This document shows, piece after piece, positions 55,235-63,717 of a stretch of DNA of 64,000 bases. Each line of letters begins with the position of its first letter. The first letter of the stretch is position 1. The stretch is from Nakamurella sp. PAMC28650. Lineage in GTDB: Bacteria; Actinomycetota; Actinomycetes; Mycobacteriales; Nakamurellaceae. The position numbers and the translations under genes are program-made. Below the pieces are notes generated by a model. It was not told the origin of the DNA. It did no database searches and worked only from the letters and a program-made list of their open reading frames with translations. The stretch is from the NCBI RefSeq assembly GCF_014303395.1, contig NZ_CP060298.1, forward strand, positions 3,987,001 through 4,051,000, read 5' to 3'.

Positions 55235-56287
55235 ATGACGACAACCGACGAGACGACCACCGTACGACTGACCGGGCGGAGCGGTCTGCTGGCCGCGGTC
55301 CCCGCCCTCCTCGGGTTCCACCCGAAGGAGAGTCTGGTGATGGTGTGCCTGTCGGGGCCGCGGCGCCGGGTCGGTCCGGTGATCCGGATCGATCTGGACG
55401 ATCTGGACGAGCCGGGGACGCGCCCGGGTGAGATTGCCGGGCCGATCGCCCAACTGCAACTGCACGCGGCCCGCTACGCGGACGAGATCGCGGTGATGTG
55501 CTACACCGAGCGACCCGGCCGGCCGGCCGAACTGGACGCGGTGATGCGTGCGCTGGTGGAGTCCGGTGTCGGCATCCTGGATACCGTCCGGATCACCGAT
55601 GGACGTGCGAACTCCTGGTTGCCCGCCCATCTGGGCCAACTGTCCGACGGGCCGGGTTCGCCGATGCCCGATGCCGCAGATCCGCAGGTCGAGGAGATCA
55701 CCGCGGCGACGGCGTTGAACGGCCGGGGGATCCTGGCCGATCGTCAGGCGCTGCGTGATTCCATCGCGGGGCCGACCGGGGCTGCGGCCGCACAGGCCTC
55801 GGCCTCCCTGCATGCGGCCGCCGACGGGTTGCTCGGGCGGATCGGGTCCACCGGACCGATCGAGGTCGACCGGCTCCGCGCCATGGCGGAGGTGACCATC
55901 GACGGCGGTCTGCGTCAGGTGGCGGCGACCGGGACGGTCGACCCGCCCACCGCCGCGCTGATCACGCTGTTGCTGTGCGACATCGGCATCCGGGACGGGG
56001 TGATCGCGCGCGCGGTCACCCGGATCGACGAGTCGTTCGTGCCGATGCTGATCGCCGTGGCCCGGACGACACCAGACGACGACGCCGCCGAGGTCTGCGC
56101 AGTGCTGTCGATGGCCGCCTACCGCCGCGGTGACGGTGCACTCGCCCAGGTCGCGGTCGACCGTACGTTGATGAGCGAGCCGAACCACCGGCTGGCGCAC
56201 CTCATGCTTGCCATGATGGCGTCCGGGATCCCGCCCGCCGATCTGGAACATCTCGCGACAGCGGTCAATCCAGGAACGGTCGGATGA
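55235..56287 (+). CDS. DUF4192-domain protein
   Basis: A 350-residue protein that matches DUF4192: TVRLTGRSGLLAAVPALLGFHPKESLVMVCLSGPRRRVGPVIRIDL at the start and ITLLLCDIGIRDGVIARAV, HRLAHLMLAMMASGIPP near the end (the latter replacing tetratricopeptide-like helices). Function unknown. ATG 55235 is chosen because homologues start just ahead of VRLTG. The last 23 bases overlap the convergent kinase-fold gene. Confidence 0.85.
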   Translation: MTTTDETTTVRLTGRSGLLAAVPALLGFHPKESLVMVCLSGPRRRVGPVIRIDLDDLDEPGTRPGEIAGPIAQLQLHAARYADEIAVMCYTERPGRPAELDAVMRALVESGVGILDTVRITDGRANSWLPAHLGQLSDGPGSPMPDAADPQVEEITAATALNGRGILADRQALRDSIAGPTGAAAAQASASLHAAADGLLGRIGSTGPIEVDRLRAMAEVTIDGGLRQVAATGTVDPPTAALITLLLCDIGIRDGVIARAVTRIDESFVPMLIAVARTTPDDDAAEVCAVLSMAAYRRGDGALAQVAVDRTLMSEPNHRLAHLMLAMMASGIPPADLEHLATAVNPGTVG

Positions 56288-57110
56288 GCTCGGCGGCGGA
56301 GAGCATCTCGACCATCGACGACGGCGTGCTGCGCGGGTGCGACAGGCTCACTGCCAGACGGAACATCAAGGCGCGCAACAACATCTGCGGCCATTCCGGG
56401 AGGTCGGACCAATCCTCGAGCAGCTCGGTCTGCGCGCCGCCCCAACTCAGCGCGTCCACCGCGATGACCGCGGCGGACCAGACGGCGGGTCTCCAGTACG
56501 GAGTGATGTCGATGACGGCGGGCGGTGCGGAACCGGCGAAGAGCACATTGCAGAACATGTCTCCGTGCACGACCTGCATCGGCAGATCGACCGGCTTGCG
56601 TCCGATCGCGAGCTCGTGGAACAGCCGGGCCCCGTGTCCGTCACCCAGCTCCCACGGGCCTTTGACCGGTTCACCCCAGGCCAACCGATCGGCCCAGCTG
56701 TACAGGTCGCTGCGGTCTCGCAGGTATCGGGGGTTGGGCACTGCGGCCAGCGCCTCGTGGAGGACCAGCGACGTCTCGATGATCTCGTTGTACCTCGGCT
56801 CGACCCGACCGGAGACGAATCGCTGGGCCGACCACCCGGCCACCACCCAGCGTCCGTCGGACGAACGGACCGGGCGGGCGACCCGGATCCCGCTGACCCT
56901 GAGTTGCTCGAAGGTGGCGGCGATCCAGGATGACTCCGCGGTGTTCTCGACCGGCTTGAAGACGACGTCCCCGCACCGGAAGGCCAGCCCCCGGCCGCCG
57001 GACAGATTTTCCGGCTGTGCCGAACCCGCTCCGAAGGCGGCGAGCACATGGGCCGGCGGCGGGGTGGACACGAGCAGTGACGGTACAGGCCCGGGGGGCC
57101 CGACCGTCAC
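56265..57110 (-). CDS. TIGR02569-like protein of phosphotransferase (APH) fold
   Basis: A 281-residue protein related to the actinobacterial TIGR02569 family and to aminoglycoside phosphotransferases. Visible features: LSGGRGLAFRCGDVVFKP (nucleotide/lysine region), VVHGDMFCNVLF (catalytic HGD loop) and VIDITPYWRPAVWSAAVIAVDALSWGG (metal-binding Asp). Substrate unknown. I use GTG 57110; an extension into moeZ is out of keeping with family length. It lies 25 bases after moeZ on the same strand and corresponds to Rv3205c. Confidence 0.8.
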   Translation of the reverse strand: MTVGPPGPVPSLLVSTPPPAHVLAAFGAGSAQPENLSGGRGLAFRCGDVVFKPVENTAESSWIAATFEQLRVSGIRVARPVRSSDGRWVVAGWSAQRFVSGRVEPRYNEIIETSLVLHEALAAVPNPRYLRDRSDLYSWADRLAWGEPVKGPWELGDGHGARLFHELAIGRKPVDLPMQVVHGDMFCNVLFAGSAPPAVIDITPYWRPAVWSAAVIAVDALSWGGAQTELLEDWSDLPEWPQMLLRALMFRLAVSLSHPRSTPSSMVEMLSAAELIRPFLD

Positions 57111-57135
57111 TTCACTCGCCGTCAGGCGGTTCGCG

Positions 57136-58299
57136 TCAGTAGCTGGGGAGACTCGGGTCGACCTGCTTGATCCAGGCCAGGACGCCCCCGCCGACGTGCA
57201 CCGCATCGGCGAAGCCTGCCTTGTGCAGCACCGCCAGCGCCTCGGCCGATCTCGCCCCTGACTTGCAGTGCAGGATGATCTGGCGGTCCTGAGGAATCAA
57301 CGACAGCGCCTCGCCGGAGAGGATGTCGCCCTTGGGGATCAGCACCGAACCCGGGATCGAGACGATCTCGTACTCGTTCTGCTCCCGGACGTCGATCAAC
57401 GCGAAGTCCTCGCCCGCGTCCATCTTCCGCTTCAGCTCCTTGGCCGAGATGGTGTGCGACGCCGCGGCCTCCTGGGCCTCGTCGGACACGGACCCGCAGA
57501 AGACGTCGTAGTCGATGAGTGCGGTGATCGGCTCGCCGTGGGGATCACGCCGCACCCTGACGGTCCGGTAGGTCATCTCCAGGGCGTCGTAGACCATCAG
57601 TCGTCCGAGCAGGGTCTCGCCGATCCCGGTGATCAGCTTGATCGCCTCGGTCACCATGATCGAGCCGATCGATGCGCAGAGCACACCCAGCACACCGCCC
57701 TCGGCGCACGACGGGACCATGCCCGGCGGTGGCGGTTCGGGGTAGAGGTCGCGGTACTGCGGGCCGTACTCGGCCCAGAACAGGCTGACCTGGCCTTCGA
57801 ATCGGAAGATCGAACCCCAGACGTAGGGCTTGTTCAGCAGCACGCAGGCGTCGTTCACCAGGTAGCGGGTGGCGAAGTTGTCCGTCCCGTCCAGGATCAG
57901 GTCGTAGCCGGCGAAGATCTCCAGCGCGTTGTCGGACTCGAGACGGTCGGTGTGCAGGATGACCTTCACGAAGGGGTTGATCTCGGCCACCGACTCGGCT
58001 GCCGACACGGCCTTGGGCTTGCCGACGTCGGACTGTCCATGGATCACCTGACGCTGCAGGTTGGACTCGTCGACGATGTCGAAATCGAGAATGCCGAGCG
58101 TTCCGACTCCGGCCGCGGCCAGGTACAGCAACGCGGGCGAGCCGAGGCCGCCGGCGCCGACCACGAGCACCTTGGCGTTCTTCAGCCGCTTCTGGCCGAT
58201 CATCCCCACGTCGGGAATGATCAGATGTCTCGAATACCGCTCGACCTCGGCCTTGCTCAGCGATTCCGCCGGCTCCACCAAGGGGGGTAGGGACGTCAC
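57136..58299 (-). CDS. moeZ: Adenylyltransferase/sulfurtransferase MoeZ
   Basis: A 387-residue two-domain protein. The N-terminal ThiF/MoeB-like domain has VLVVGAGGLGSPALLYLAAAGV (ATP binding), NLQRQVIHG, LILDGTDNFATRYL and the Cys of VPSCAEGGVLG. The C-terminal rhodanese domain has IDVREQNEYE and the active-site Cys in LHCKSGARS. It activates small sulfur carrier proteins by adenylation and sulfur transfer, for molybdopterin, thiamine, tRNA thiolation or cysteine synthesis via CysO. It starts at GTG 58299 after GGAGAG. Corresponds to Rv3206c. Confidence 0.93.
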   Translation of the reverse strand: MTSLPPLVEPAESLSKAEVERYSRHLIIPDVGMIGQKRLKNAKVLVVGAGGLGSPALLYLAAAGVGTLGILDFDIVDESNLQRQVIHGQSDVGKPKAVSAAESVAEINPFVKVILHTDRLESDNALEIFAGYDLILDGTDNFATRYLVNDACVLLNKPYVWGSIFRFEGQVSLFWAEYGPQYRDLYPEPPPPGMVPSCAEGGVLGVLCASIGSIMVTEAIKLITGIGETLLGRLMVYDALEMTYRTVRVRRDPHGEPITALIDYDVFCGSVSDEAQEAAASHTISAKELKRKMDAGEDFALIDVREQNEYEIVSIPGSVLIPKGDILSGEALSLIPQDRQIILHCKSGARSAEALAVLHKAGFADAVHVGGGVLAWIKQVDPSLPSY

Positions 58300-58450
58300 A
58301 ATTCTCTCCTCGACCTACTGATGACCATCAACTGCACGATGAATTTCCACTGCCAGGTGGCACCCGACCGATGGGCGGGCCACTGCACTTCCCAACTGAC
58401 ACGCGGGTGCAATTCTTCCCGAGGAGGCAGGGCGACACCAACCGACGCGT

Positions 58451-59707
58451 TCAGCCGCCTGCAGCGGAGGCGGACGTCTGCGCGCCGGCGGAGCCGGTCG
58501 CCGAGGCCAGTGGATAGGGGAAGGGGTTGAACTTGCACACCTTGCCGTTCATCGGGATCAGCTGCGGGTTGAGCGGGGCGAGGTCGTTGTTGGCGGTCGA
58601 CCAGGACTGCTGCATCATCACCGGCGCCAGGCCACCGTCGATGGCACACGGCTGGTGCATGTAGCCGAGGGCATGCCCGACCTCGTGGTTGATCGCGTAG
58701 ACGCGGTACAGGCCGAGGTCCCCGTTGGCCGACACCGCTCCGCGCGTCCAGCGGGCGTCGTTGATGGCGACCCGTCGCTGGTCGCGGTCGTAGCACGACG
58801 CCTCGAACTGGATCTCCCAGCCGCAGAGCGAGGTCTCCCGGACCGTCATCTGGCTGGTCAGCGAGACGGTGAAGGACGGAGTCCCGGTGTCCACGCGCTG
58901 CAGCGTGTACTTTCCGGACCCGATCCAGGACCGCGGATCGGCGAGCGTGTGGTCGACCAGGGCTGCGAAGTCCTGGTCGGACTGGGTGTCCCCGATGCCG
59001 TCCTCGACCTGGATGGAATACGTGAACCTGGTCCCCCCCGAACCCATCGGCGCAGTGGTGCCCTTCACCAGGTGCCAGGTGTCCTTGCCCTTGGCGGTGA
59101 AGACGGCCCCCGGCGGAAGCGCTGCCGCGGTCAGGTTCTGGTAGGAGCCGTTCGGAATGGGTCCCTGCGAGCCGGAGGACGAGGTCGACGGTGATGGTGC
59201 GGTCGTCGCCGACCCGGCACCACCGACGGCCGGCACCCCTCCGGGGGTGCTGGGGGTCGGGGTGATGGTCACCAACTGCGTGGTGGTCGATCCACTGATC
59301 ACCGTGGTCACCGAGGAGGTGACTCCCGAGGAGGCCGCTGCGGTGGAGACCGGGGGTCGACCCACCTGGACGATGACGAGCACGGTCAGCGCGATCAGCA
59401 CCGGGATGGCATAGGCCCGCCAGCCGTAGCGGTGGACGAACCACCCGACGGCGCTGCGGCGCCGACCGGTGCGCGTCGGCCGCGTCCTGGTGGTCGGCCG
59501 CGGAGCCCGATCGACCGGATCCCAACTGGCCTTCAGCGGCTGCGGGCCGGGAGGCGGTCCGGCCGGGTCGTCGTCCCACAGGGTCGATCGCCCGACCGGG
59601 GGCAGCGGTCGACCACGTGAATCCAGAGGCGGTAGCGGTCGTGGCGGCCGGGGGTCGTTGGGCCTCCCCCCGCGTGGTCGGTGGGGGTCGTTACCGGGAC
59701 GCGTCAC
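58451..59707 (-). CDS. DUF3152 protein, putative secreted zinc metalloprotease
   Basis: A 418-residue protein. The first about 95 residues are Pro/Arg-rich and cytoplasmic; one membrane helix (AIPVLIALTVLVIVQVG) is followed by a Thr/Ser-rich linker and the DUF3152 domain. The motif INHEVGHALGYMHQPC is HExxHxxGxxH, the zinc site of metzincin-type peptidases, so protease activity is plausible but unproven. Cys pairs (LCGWEIQFEASC, QPC...VCKF) suggest disulfides outside the cell. GTG 59707 overlaps the stop codon of the upstream hydrolase (GTGA), the reason for this start. Corresponds to Rv3207c. Confidence 0.85.
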   Translation of the reverse strand: MTRPGNDPHRPRGGRPNDPRPPRPLPPLDSRGRPLPPVGRSTLWDDDPAGPPPGPQPLKASWDPVDRAPRPTTRTRPTRTGRRRSAVGWFVHRYGWRAYAIPVLIALTVLVIVQVGRPPVSTAAASSGVTSSVTTVISGSTTTQLVTITPTPSTPGGVPAVGGAGSATTAPSPSTSSSGSQGPIPNGSYQNLTAAALPPGAVFTAKGKDTWHLVKGTTAPMGSGGTRFTYSIQVEDGIGDTQSDQDFAALVDHTLADPRSWIGSGKYTLQRVDTGTPSFTVSLTSQMTVRETSLCGWEIQFEASCYDRDQRRVAINDARWTRGAVSANGDLGLYRVYAINHEVGHALGYMHQPCAIDGGLAPVMMQQSWSTANNDLAPLNPQLIPMNGKVCKFNPFPYPLASATGSAGAQTSASAAGG

Positions 59708-60744
59708 CTGGTCGAGGTTGCCACAGTGTCCGTGAGACCCGGGTGCGGCGCGCCCGGGCTCCCCCAGAGTCGGCTGACCGCGCGAGCCGTCGTCACCGGA
59801 TCCTCCATCTGGGCGGTGTGCCCGACACCGGCCATGATGAGCAGGCTCGAGTCGGCGAAGGCCGCCGCGGTGCGGGGAGCGAGCCGGACGTCCACCAACC
59901 GGTCGCGGGTGCCCCAGATCACCAACGTCGGTACCCGGACCGAAGCTGCATCGGCCCAGAACGACTCGGTCCGGTGCAGATAGCTCCGCAACAGGGCCCG
60001 CAGCGACCCGATGGTTCCGGTGTGCACCCAGGGGATGCTCGACCGCCAGGCCAGATCCGCTGCAGCGGCGGCATAGTCGTCGTCGGTCAGCAGGGTGGGA
60101 TCGCCGAAGCACAGCTCGCCCATACCGCGGGCCCTGGCCATCGGACTCGTCGAGGACAGGCGCCGGACCGCCAGCCCCCCGGTCCCGGGGAACAGGAGAA
60201 GGCCGAGGATCGGGTCGGCCCCCCTGTCCCTGGTCAGCCGGAGGTCGGGAACGGCGGGCGAGATCAACGTGAGCGTCGCCACCAGGTCGGGATGTCGCGC
60301 GGCCAGGACCGTGCTGACCACCCCTCCGAGGGAGTTCCCGACCAGGTGGACCGGCCCGTCCGAGTGACGCCTGATCAGCGCCGCGGTCACCTCGGCGTCG
60401 TCGACGAGCGAGTAGCGACCGCGCGGCGGCGGATCGGATCGGCCGTGTCCGGGCAGGTCGACGAGGTAGCCGGTGGCTGCTCCCGCCAGCGCACCGGCCA
60501 GTGAGATCCAGTTGGTCGACGAACCGGCCAGCCCGTGCACGTACCAGGCGTCCGGCCCGGTCGGTGGGTCGGCGAGCTCGGGATGGTCCGTCCGCCTCAG
60601 GTAGACCCCTCGTCCGTCGACGATCTCGGACCAGCCGCGTGGCGGTTCCTGTGCCACCCCAGGGACATCGACCGGAACCGACTCGCTCAGCTGCGCGGTC
60701 GAGCGCAGCGACAGATCATCCAGCGAAGCGTTCACCCGATCCAT
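59704..60744 (-). CDS. Alpha/beta hydrolase
   Basis: A 346-residue hydrolase. Features: WYVHGLAGSSTNWISLAGAL (oxyanion hole), DLPGHGRSD, LVGNSLGGVV (nucleophile Ser), VIWGTRDRLVD (acid) and GVGHTAQMEDP (His). The catalytic triad is complete. Substrate unknown. It is translationally coupled with the DUF3152 gene (4-base overlap), which suggests the two work together, perhaps on envelope material. Confidence 0.86.
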   Translation of the reverse strand: MDRVNASLDDLSLRSTAQLSESVPVDVPGVAQEPPRGWSEIVDGRGVYLRRTDHPELADPPTGPDAWYVHGLAGSSTNWISLAGALAGAATGYLVDLPGHGRSDPPPRGRYSLVDDAEVTAALIRRHSDGPVHLVGNSLGGVVSTVLAARHPDLVATLTLISPAVPDLRLTRDRGADPILGLLLFPGTGGLAVRRLSSTSPMARARGMGELCFGDPTLLTDDDYAAAAADLAWRSSIPWVHTGTIGSLRALLRSYLHRTESFWADAASVRVPTLVIWGTRDRLVDVRLAPRTAAAFADSSLLIMAGVGHTAQMEDPVTTARAVSRLWGSPGAPHPGLTDTVATSTR

Positions 60745-60888
60745 GGTGACAGCCGATTGTGTCGTCCAGTTGTCCCCATGCCTCGCGCCGTCCACATTCG
60801 GGCCATCGTGCTGGTGCCTGCGACGGCGCTGCACCAGCATTGCCGGCACGACGACCGACCTCCCGGTCGCCCGAGGCAGGAGGAATCA

Positions 60889-61197
60889 GTGCCGAGCACG
60901 TGGGATCTCGATGTCGACACCTACTGGATCAGGCGGGCGGCCGGCTCGGTCGACGAGGCCGCGCGATGCTTCGGGGCCGTCGCCGGTGACCGGTCCCGGG
61001 TCCCGGTCTCGGTCGACGATCTCGGCCGCTGCCCATCGGCAGCGGCGGTGGTCGTCATGGTCGACGCGAGGAACAGCCAGGCCCATGCAGCCGCGGCCCA
61101 GCTGCGGTCGCTGGCGGATGCGGTCGGGCTGGGGCTTCTCGGTGCGGCCGATCGGTTCGATCGGACCGAGGTATCGGTCGGGAGCGGGCCCCGATGA
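60889..61197 (+). CDS. Small helical protein, possible type VII secretion target
   Basis: A 102-residue protein from GTG 60889, preceded by AGGAGG. The C-terminal half (AHAAAAQLRSLADAVGLGLLGAADRF) is helical and Ala-rich, and the whole size and pairing with a DUF1023 hydrolase resemble WXG100/ESX-secretion target proteins. There is no WXG motif; a Trp lies at residue 5 and 13. The stop overlaps the next start (ATGA), so the two are coupled. Family assignment is tentative. Confidence 0.6.
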   Translation: MPSTWDLDVDTYWIRRAAGSVDEAARCFGAVAGDRSRVPVSVDDLGRCPSAAAVVVMVDARNSQAHAAAAQLRSLADAVGLGLLGAADRFDRTEVSVGSGPR

Positions 61198-62801
61198 CGG
61201 CGGCGACCACCGCCGGCACGCTCACCGCGCGGGCCGCCGCACTCGGTGCACCGGACCCGGCCGGACCGGCCGCCGCTCTGGAGGCGATGGACGGTTCGGC
61301 GCTGCGCCGACTCTCCCAGGACACCGTCGAGGTGGCCCTTGCCATCGGCGCGGGGGGCGATCAGGTTGCCCGTGCCGGGACGGAACTGTCCCGCGGCTGG
61401 TCGGCGGATCCCCCGAGGACGACGCTCCTCCGCATCGCGACCACCGCGGAGCGAACGGCGAGCCTCCTGCACTCGCACGCATCCGCGCTCGAGCGCACCG
61501 CCGAGACGATCGACCGGGCCAGGGCCGGTGCCCGGCTGGACTGGTCGCTGGCGGCAGCCCAGATCAACGACATCGACCGCCACTCCTGGGCCGACCTGGC
61601 GGGCGCGGTCGTCGGTCTTCCGAAGCTCGGCGAGGCTCTGCAGGTCGCGTCCATCATCCGACGTCTGTTCCAGTCGCTGACCGCACGGATCGCCTCGTTG
61701 GATGCCGCGCTGGGTTCCCTGCAGTCCGCGCTGGCCGGCGATCCGACCGCGGAACCGGATGCTCTCCGGGCCGGTCCGGCTGCCCTGATGCCACCCGATC
61801 CGGTGATGAATCCGGCGTACCGCACCGATCGGCAGAATCGGACGTCGCTGGCGGCCGATCTCGGATCCGGTGTGCCGGCACGGATGAAGTTCGCGATGTC
61901 CATCCTGCAGGCGTTGCAGCAGGCCGCCGACCGCGGCGGGTCTGCGGAGCTGATCGTCTACGACTCGCGGGCCTACCGGGGTCAGGGACGGGCGGCGATC
62001 GCAGTGGGCGATCTGACGACGGCGACGAACGTGGCCGTGATCGTGCCCGGCATCAGCAACTCGCCGTCGGACATGGGTGGTGGCATCGAACTGGCCGGCG
62101 ATCTGCGCGACGAGGCGGAGCGGCAGGATCCGGCCGGACGGACCGCGGTCGTCGCCTGGTACGGGTACGACATCCCGATGTCGTGGACCAAGGACCCTGG
62201 GAGCCGTCCGGCGATCGACGTCCTGGACACGCTCGCGGTCGGATCCGCGGCGAACGCGGCCGCCGGAGCGCCCGTCCTGGCTGCGGATCTGATGAGCATC
62301 AAGGCCATGTCGCAGCCCTCGGTTCGCACCACCCTGATCGGCTTCTCGATGGGCTCCACCACCGTCTCGGAGGCGGCCAGGTACGCCCTGCCCGTGGACT
62401 CCCTCGTGCTGCTGGGATCACCCGGGGCGGGCTGGGACACCGACTCCGCCGCCGGGTACCGGAACGTGCCGGCCTCCGACGTCTACACGCTGAGCTACGA
62501 CCAGGACCCGGTCACCCTTCCGGTCGCCGACGATCTGGCCAGGAGACAACTGGGCCTCGCCGACCCGTTCGGCCCGGATCCTGCCGCTGACTCGTTCGGC
62601 GGCCACCACATCGACGCCGGCACGAATGTTCCGCTCGCGGTCGGCACCGGGCTCCTGCCGTCGCTGGGCCGGATTCTGGGCGATCCGCGTCACCATTCGA
62701 TGAAGAATTACATGCAGGGCAGGGCTTTGAGCGCGGAAGGGTCGATCGTCGTCGGCCGGCGGGAACAGGTCCCGACCAAGCCTGGCCGCAGCCGGCGCTA
62801 G
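61194..62801 (+). CDS. DUF1023-type alpha/beta hydrolase with N-terminal helical domain
   Basis: A 535-residue protein. The first about 190 residues are helical and Ala/Arg-rich, as in ESX-exported toxins or effectors; the C-terminal half is the DUF1023 hydrolase with VAVIVPGISNSPSDMGGG, AVVAWYGYDIP, the nucleophile LIGFSMGSTTVSEAA (GxSxG) and a later HHIDAG for His. No signal peptide is seen. Coupled to the small helical gene upstream, the pair resembles actinobacterial hydrolase/small-protein modules whose targets are unknown. Confidence 0.82.
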   Translation: MTAATTAGTLTARAAALGAPDPAGPAAALEAMDGSALRRLSQDTVEVALAIGAGGDQVARAGTELSRGWSADPPRTTLLRIATTAERTASLLHSHASALERTAETIDRARAGARLDWSLAAAQINDIDRHSWADLAGAVVGLPKLGEALQVASIIRRLFQSLTARIASLDAALGSLQSALAGDPTAEPDALRAGPAALMPPDPVMNPAYRTDRQNRTSLAADLGSGVPARMKFAMSILQALQQAADRGGSAELIVYDSRAYRGQGRAAIAVGDLTTATNVAVIVPGISNSPSDMGGGIELAGDLRDEAERQDPAGRTAVVAWYGYDIPMSWTKDPGSRPAIDVLDTLAVGSAANAAAGAPVLAADLMSIKAMSQPSVRTTLIGFSMGSTTVSEAARYALPVDSLVLLGSPGAGWDTDSAAGYRNVPASDVYTLSYDQDPVTLPVADDLARRQLGLADPFGPDPAADSFGGHHIDAGTNVPLAVGTGLLPSLGRILGDPRHHSMKNYMQGRALSAEGSIVVGRREQVPTKPGRSRR

Positions 62802-62861
62802 GGTGGCCGTCCCGGCGACCAGGTGCCATCGATCCCTGTGCTGGTCGGCGACAATGACGAG

Positions 62862-63593
62862 ATGCCGACCACCGCCGGGAATCCGTTCCAGGTCGCCGCC
62901 CTGGCCTACTACCGGGCGGTCGAAGCCACCCTGCTGACCCACCTGCGTGGCCGTCGCGTCCAGGGTTTCGGTCACGCTTCCGGCCAGGCCGCGCAGGAGG
63001 ATGCCCACGCCGTCGATCTGCACATCGCCGACCTCGCCGACCTGGACGAGGCGATCCGCAGCGGCATCGCGTTCTTCCGACTCCCGGGGCTGACCGGGCC
63101 CGGTCTGGTCAGCCTGCGGATCCGTCCCGGCGACGGCAGCGGCATCGACACGGTGGCCACCGCCACCCTCGCGTTGGCGCAGGCCATGTCGCAGGACGGG
63201 ATCGCGGCCGCCGTGATGACCGACGGCCTCGACGGCCTCTACCTGATCGGTTTCGCGGTCGGTCCGGTGGCGCCGTCGGCGGTGGCCGTGCGGTACGCCG
63301 CCGAGCTGACCCTCCGCGCCCCGGAGATCGCCACCACCGACCCGGCCGACTTCGACGGGCGGACCCTGATCTGTCCCCTGCCGGTGCCCGGTGGCCGGGC
63401 GGTGCCTGCGCCCTATTCGCTGGTCTCCCGGGCGGGCGGACCCGGTGTCGCCGCCCCCCTGACGATGGACGAGGTCGCGGCCACGAGCGCGGGCATGCCC
63501 TTGGAGATCGAACCTGACGACGTGGTCGACCGTCTCGGGAGCTACGGCGATCTGGCTGCCGGGTTGGGCGAGGCGACGGCCCTGCCCGCGTAG
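62862..63593 (+). CDS. Divergent LigD-polymerase-like protein, catalytic Asp missing
   Basis: A 243-residue protein. Parts match the polymerase (LigD_N/PolDom) family: VDLHIADLADLDEA followed by IAFFRLPGL, the middle AVATATLALAQAMSQDGIAAAVMTDGLDGLYLI, and the ending AYSLV-like (APYSLVSRAGGPGVAAPLTMDEV) then DDVVDRLGSYGDLAAGL, close to the SPAYSVRP...PLTWDE and ALGDLW endings of LigD. The DLD metal motif is replaced by LRIRPGDG, so polymerase activity is doubtful. ATG 62862 fits better than GTG 62823. This reading is inference. Confidence 0.5.
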   Translation: MPTTAGNPFQVAALAYYRAVEATLLTHLRGRRVQGFGHASGQAAQEDAHAVDLHIADLADLDEAIRSGIAFFRLPGLTGPGLVSLRIRPGDGSGIDTVATATLALAQAMSQDGIAAAVMTDGLDGLYLIGFAVGPVAPSAVAVRYAAELTLRAPEIATTDPADFDGRTLICPLPVPGGRAVPAPYSLVSRAGGPGVAAPLTMDEVAATSAGMPLEIEPDDVVDRLGSYGDLAAGLGEATALPA

Positions 63594-63644
63594 GGTGATG
63601 GCGCCGTCGAAGAACCGCTCGTCCAACGAGCCGCGGGATCCGGG

Positions 63645-63695
63645 AACGGTCTGGTCCGTGAACGGTTCGGTCCGGCAACGGTTGGTCCGGCAACG
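63645..63695 (+). repeat. Short tandem repeat upstream of the TetR gene
   Basis: Three imperfect 15-16 base copies of AACGGTTCGGTCCGGC lie 23 bases ahead of the TetR start. They could be an operator for the regulator or a slippage product; no inverted symmetry is seen. Confidence 0.5.
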
Positions 63696-63717
63696 CCGGG
63701 TGGAAGGGAGTAGCGCG

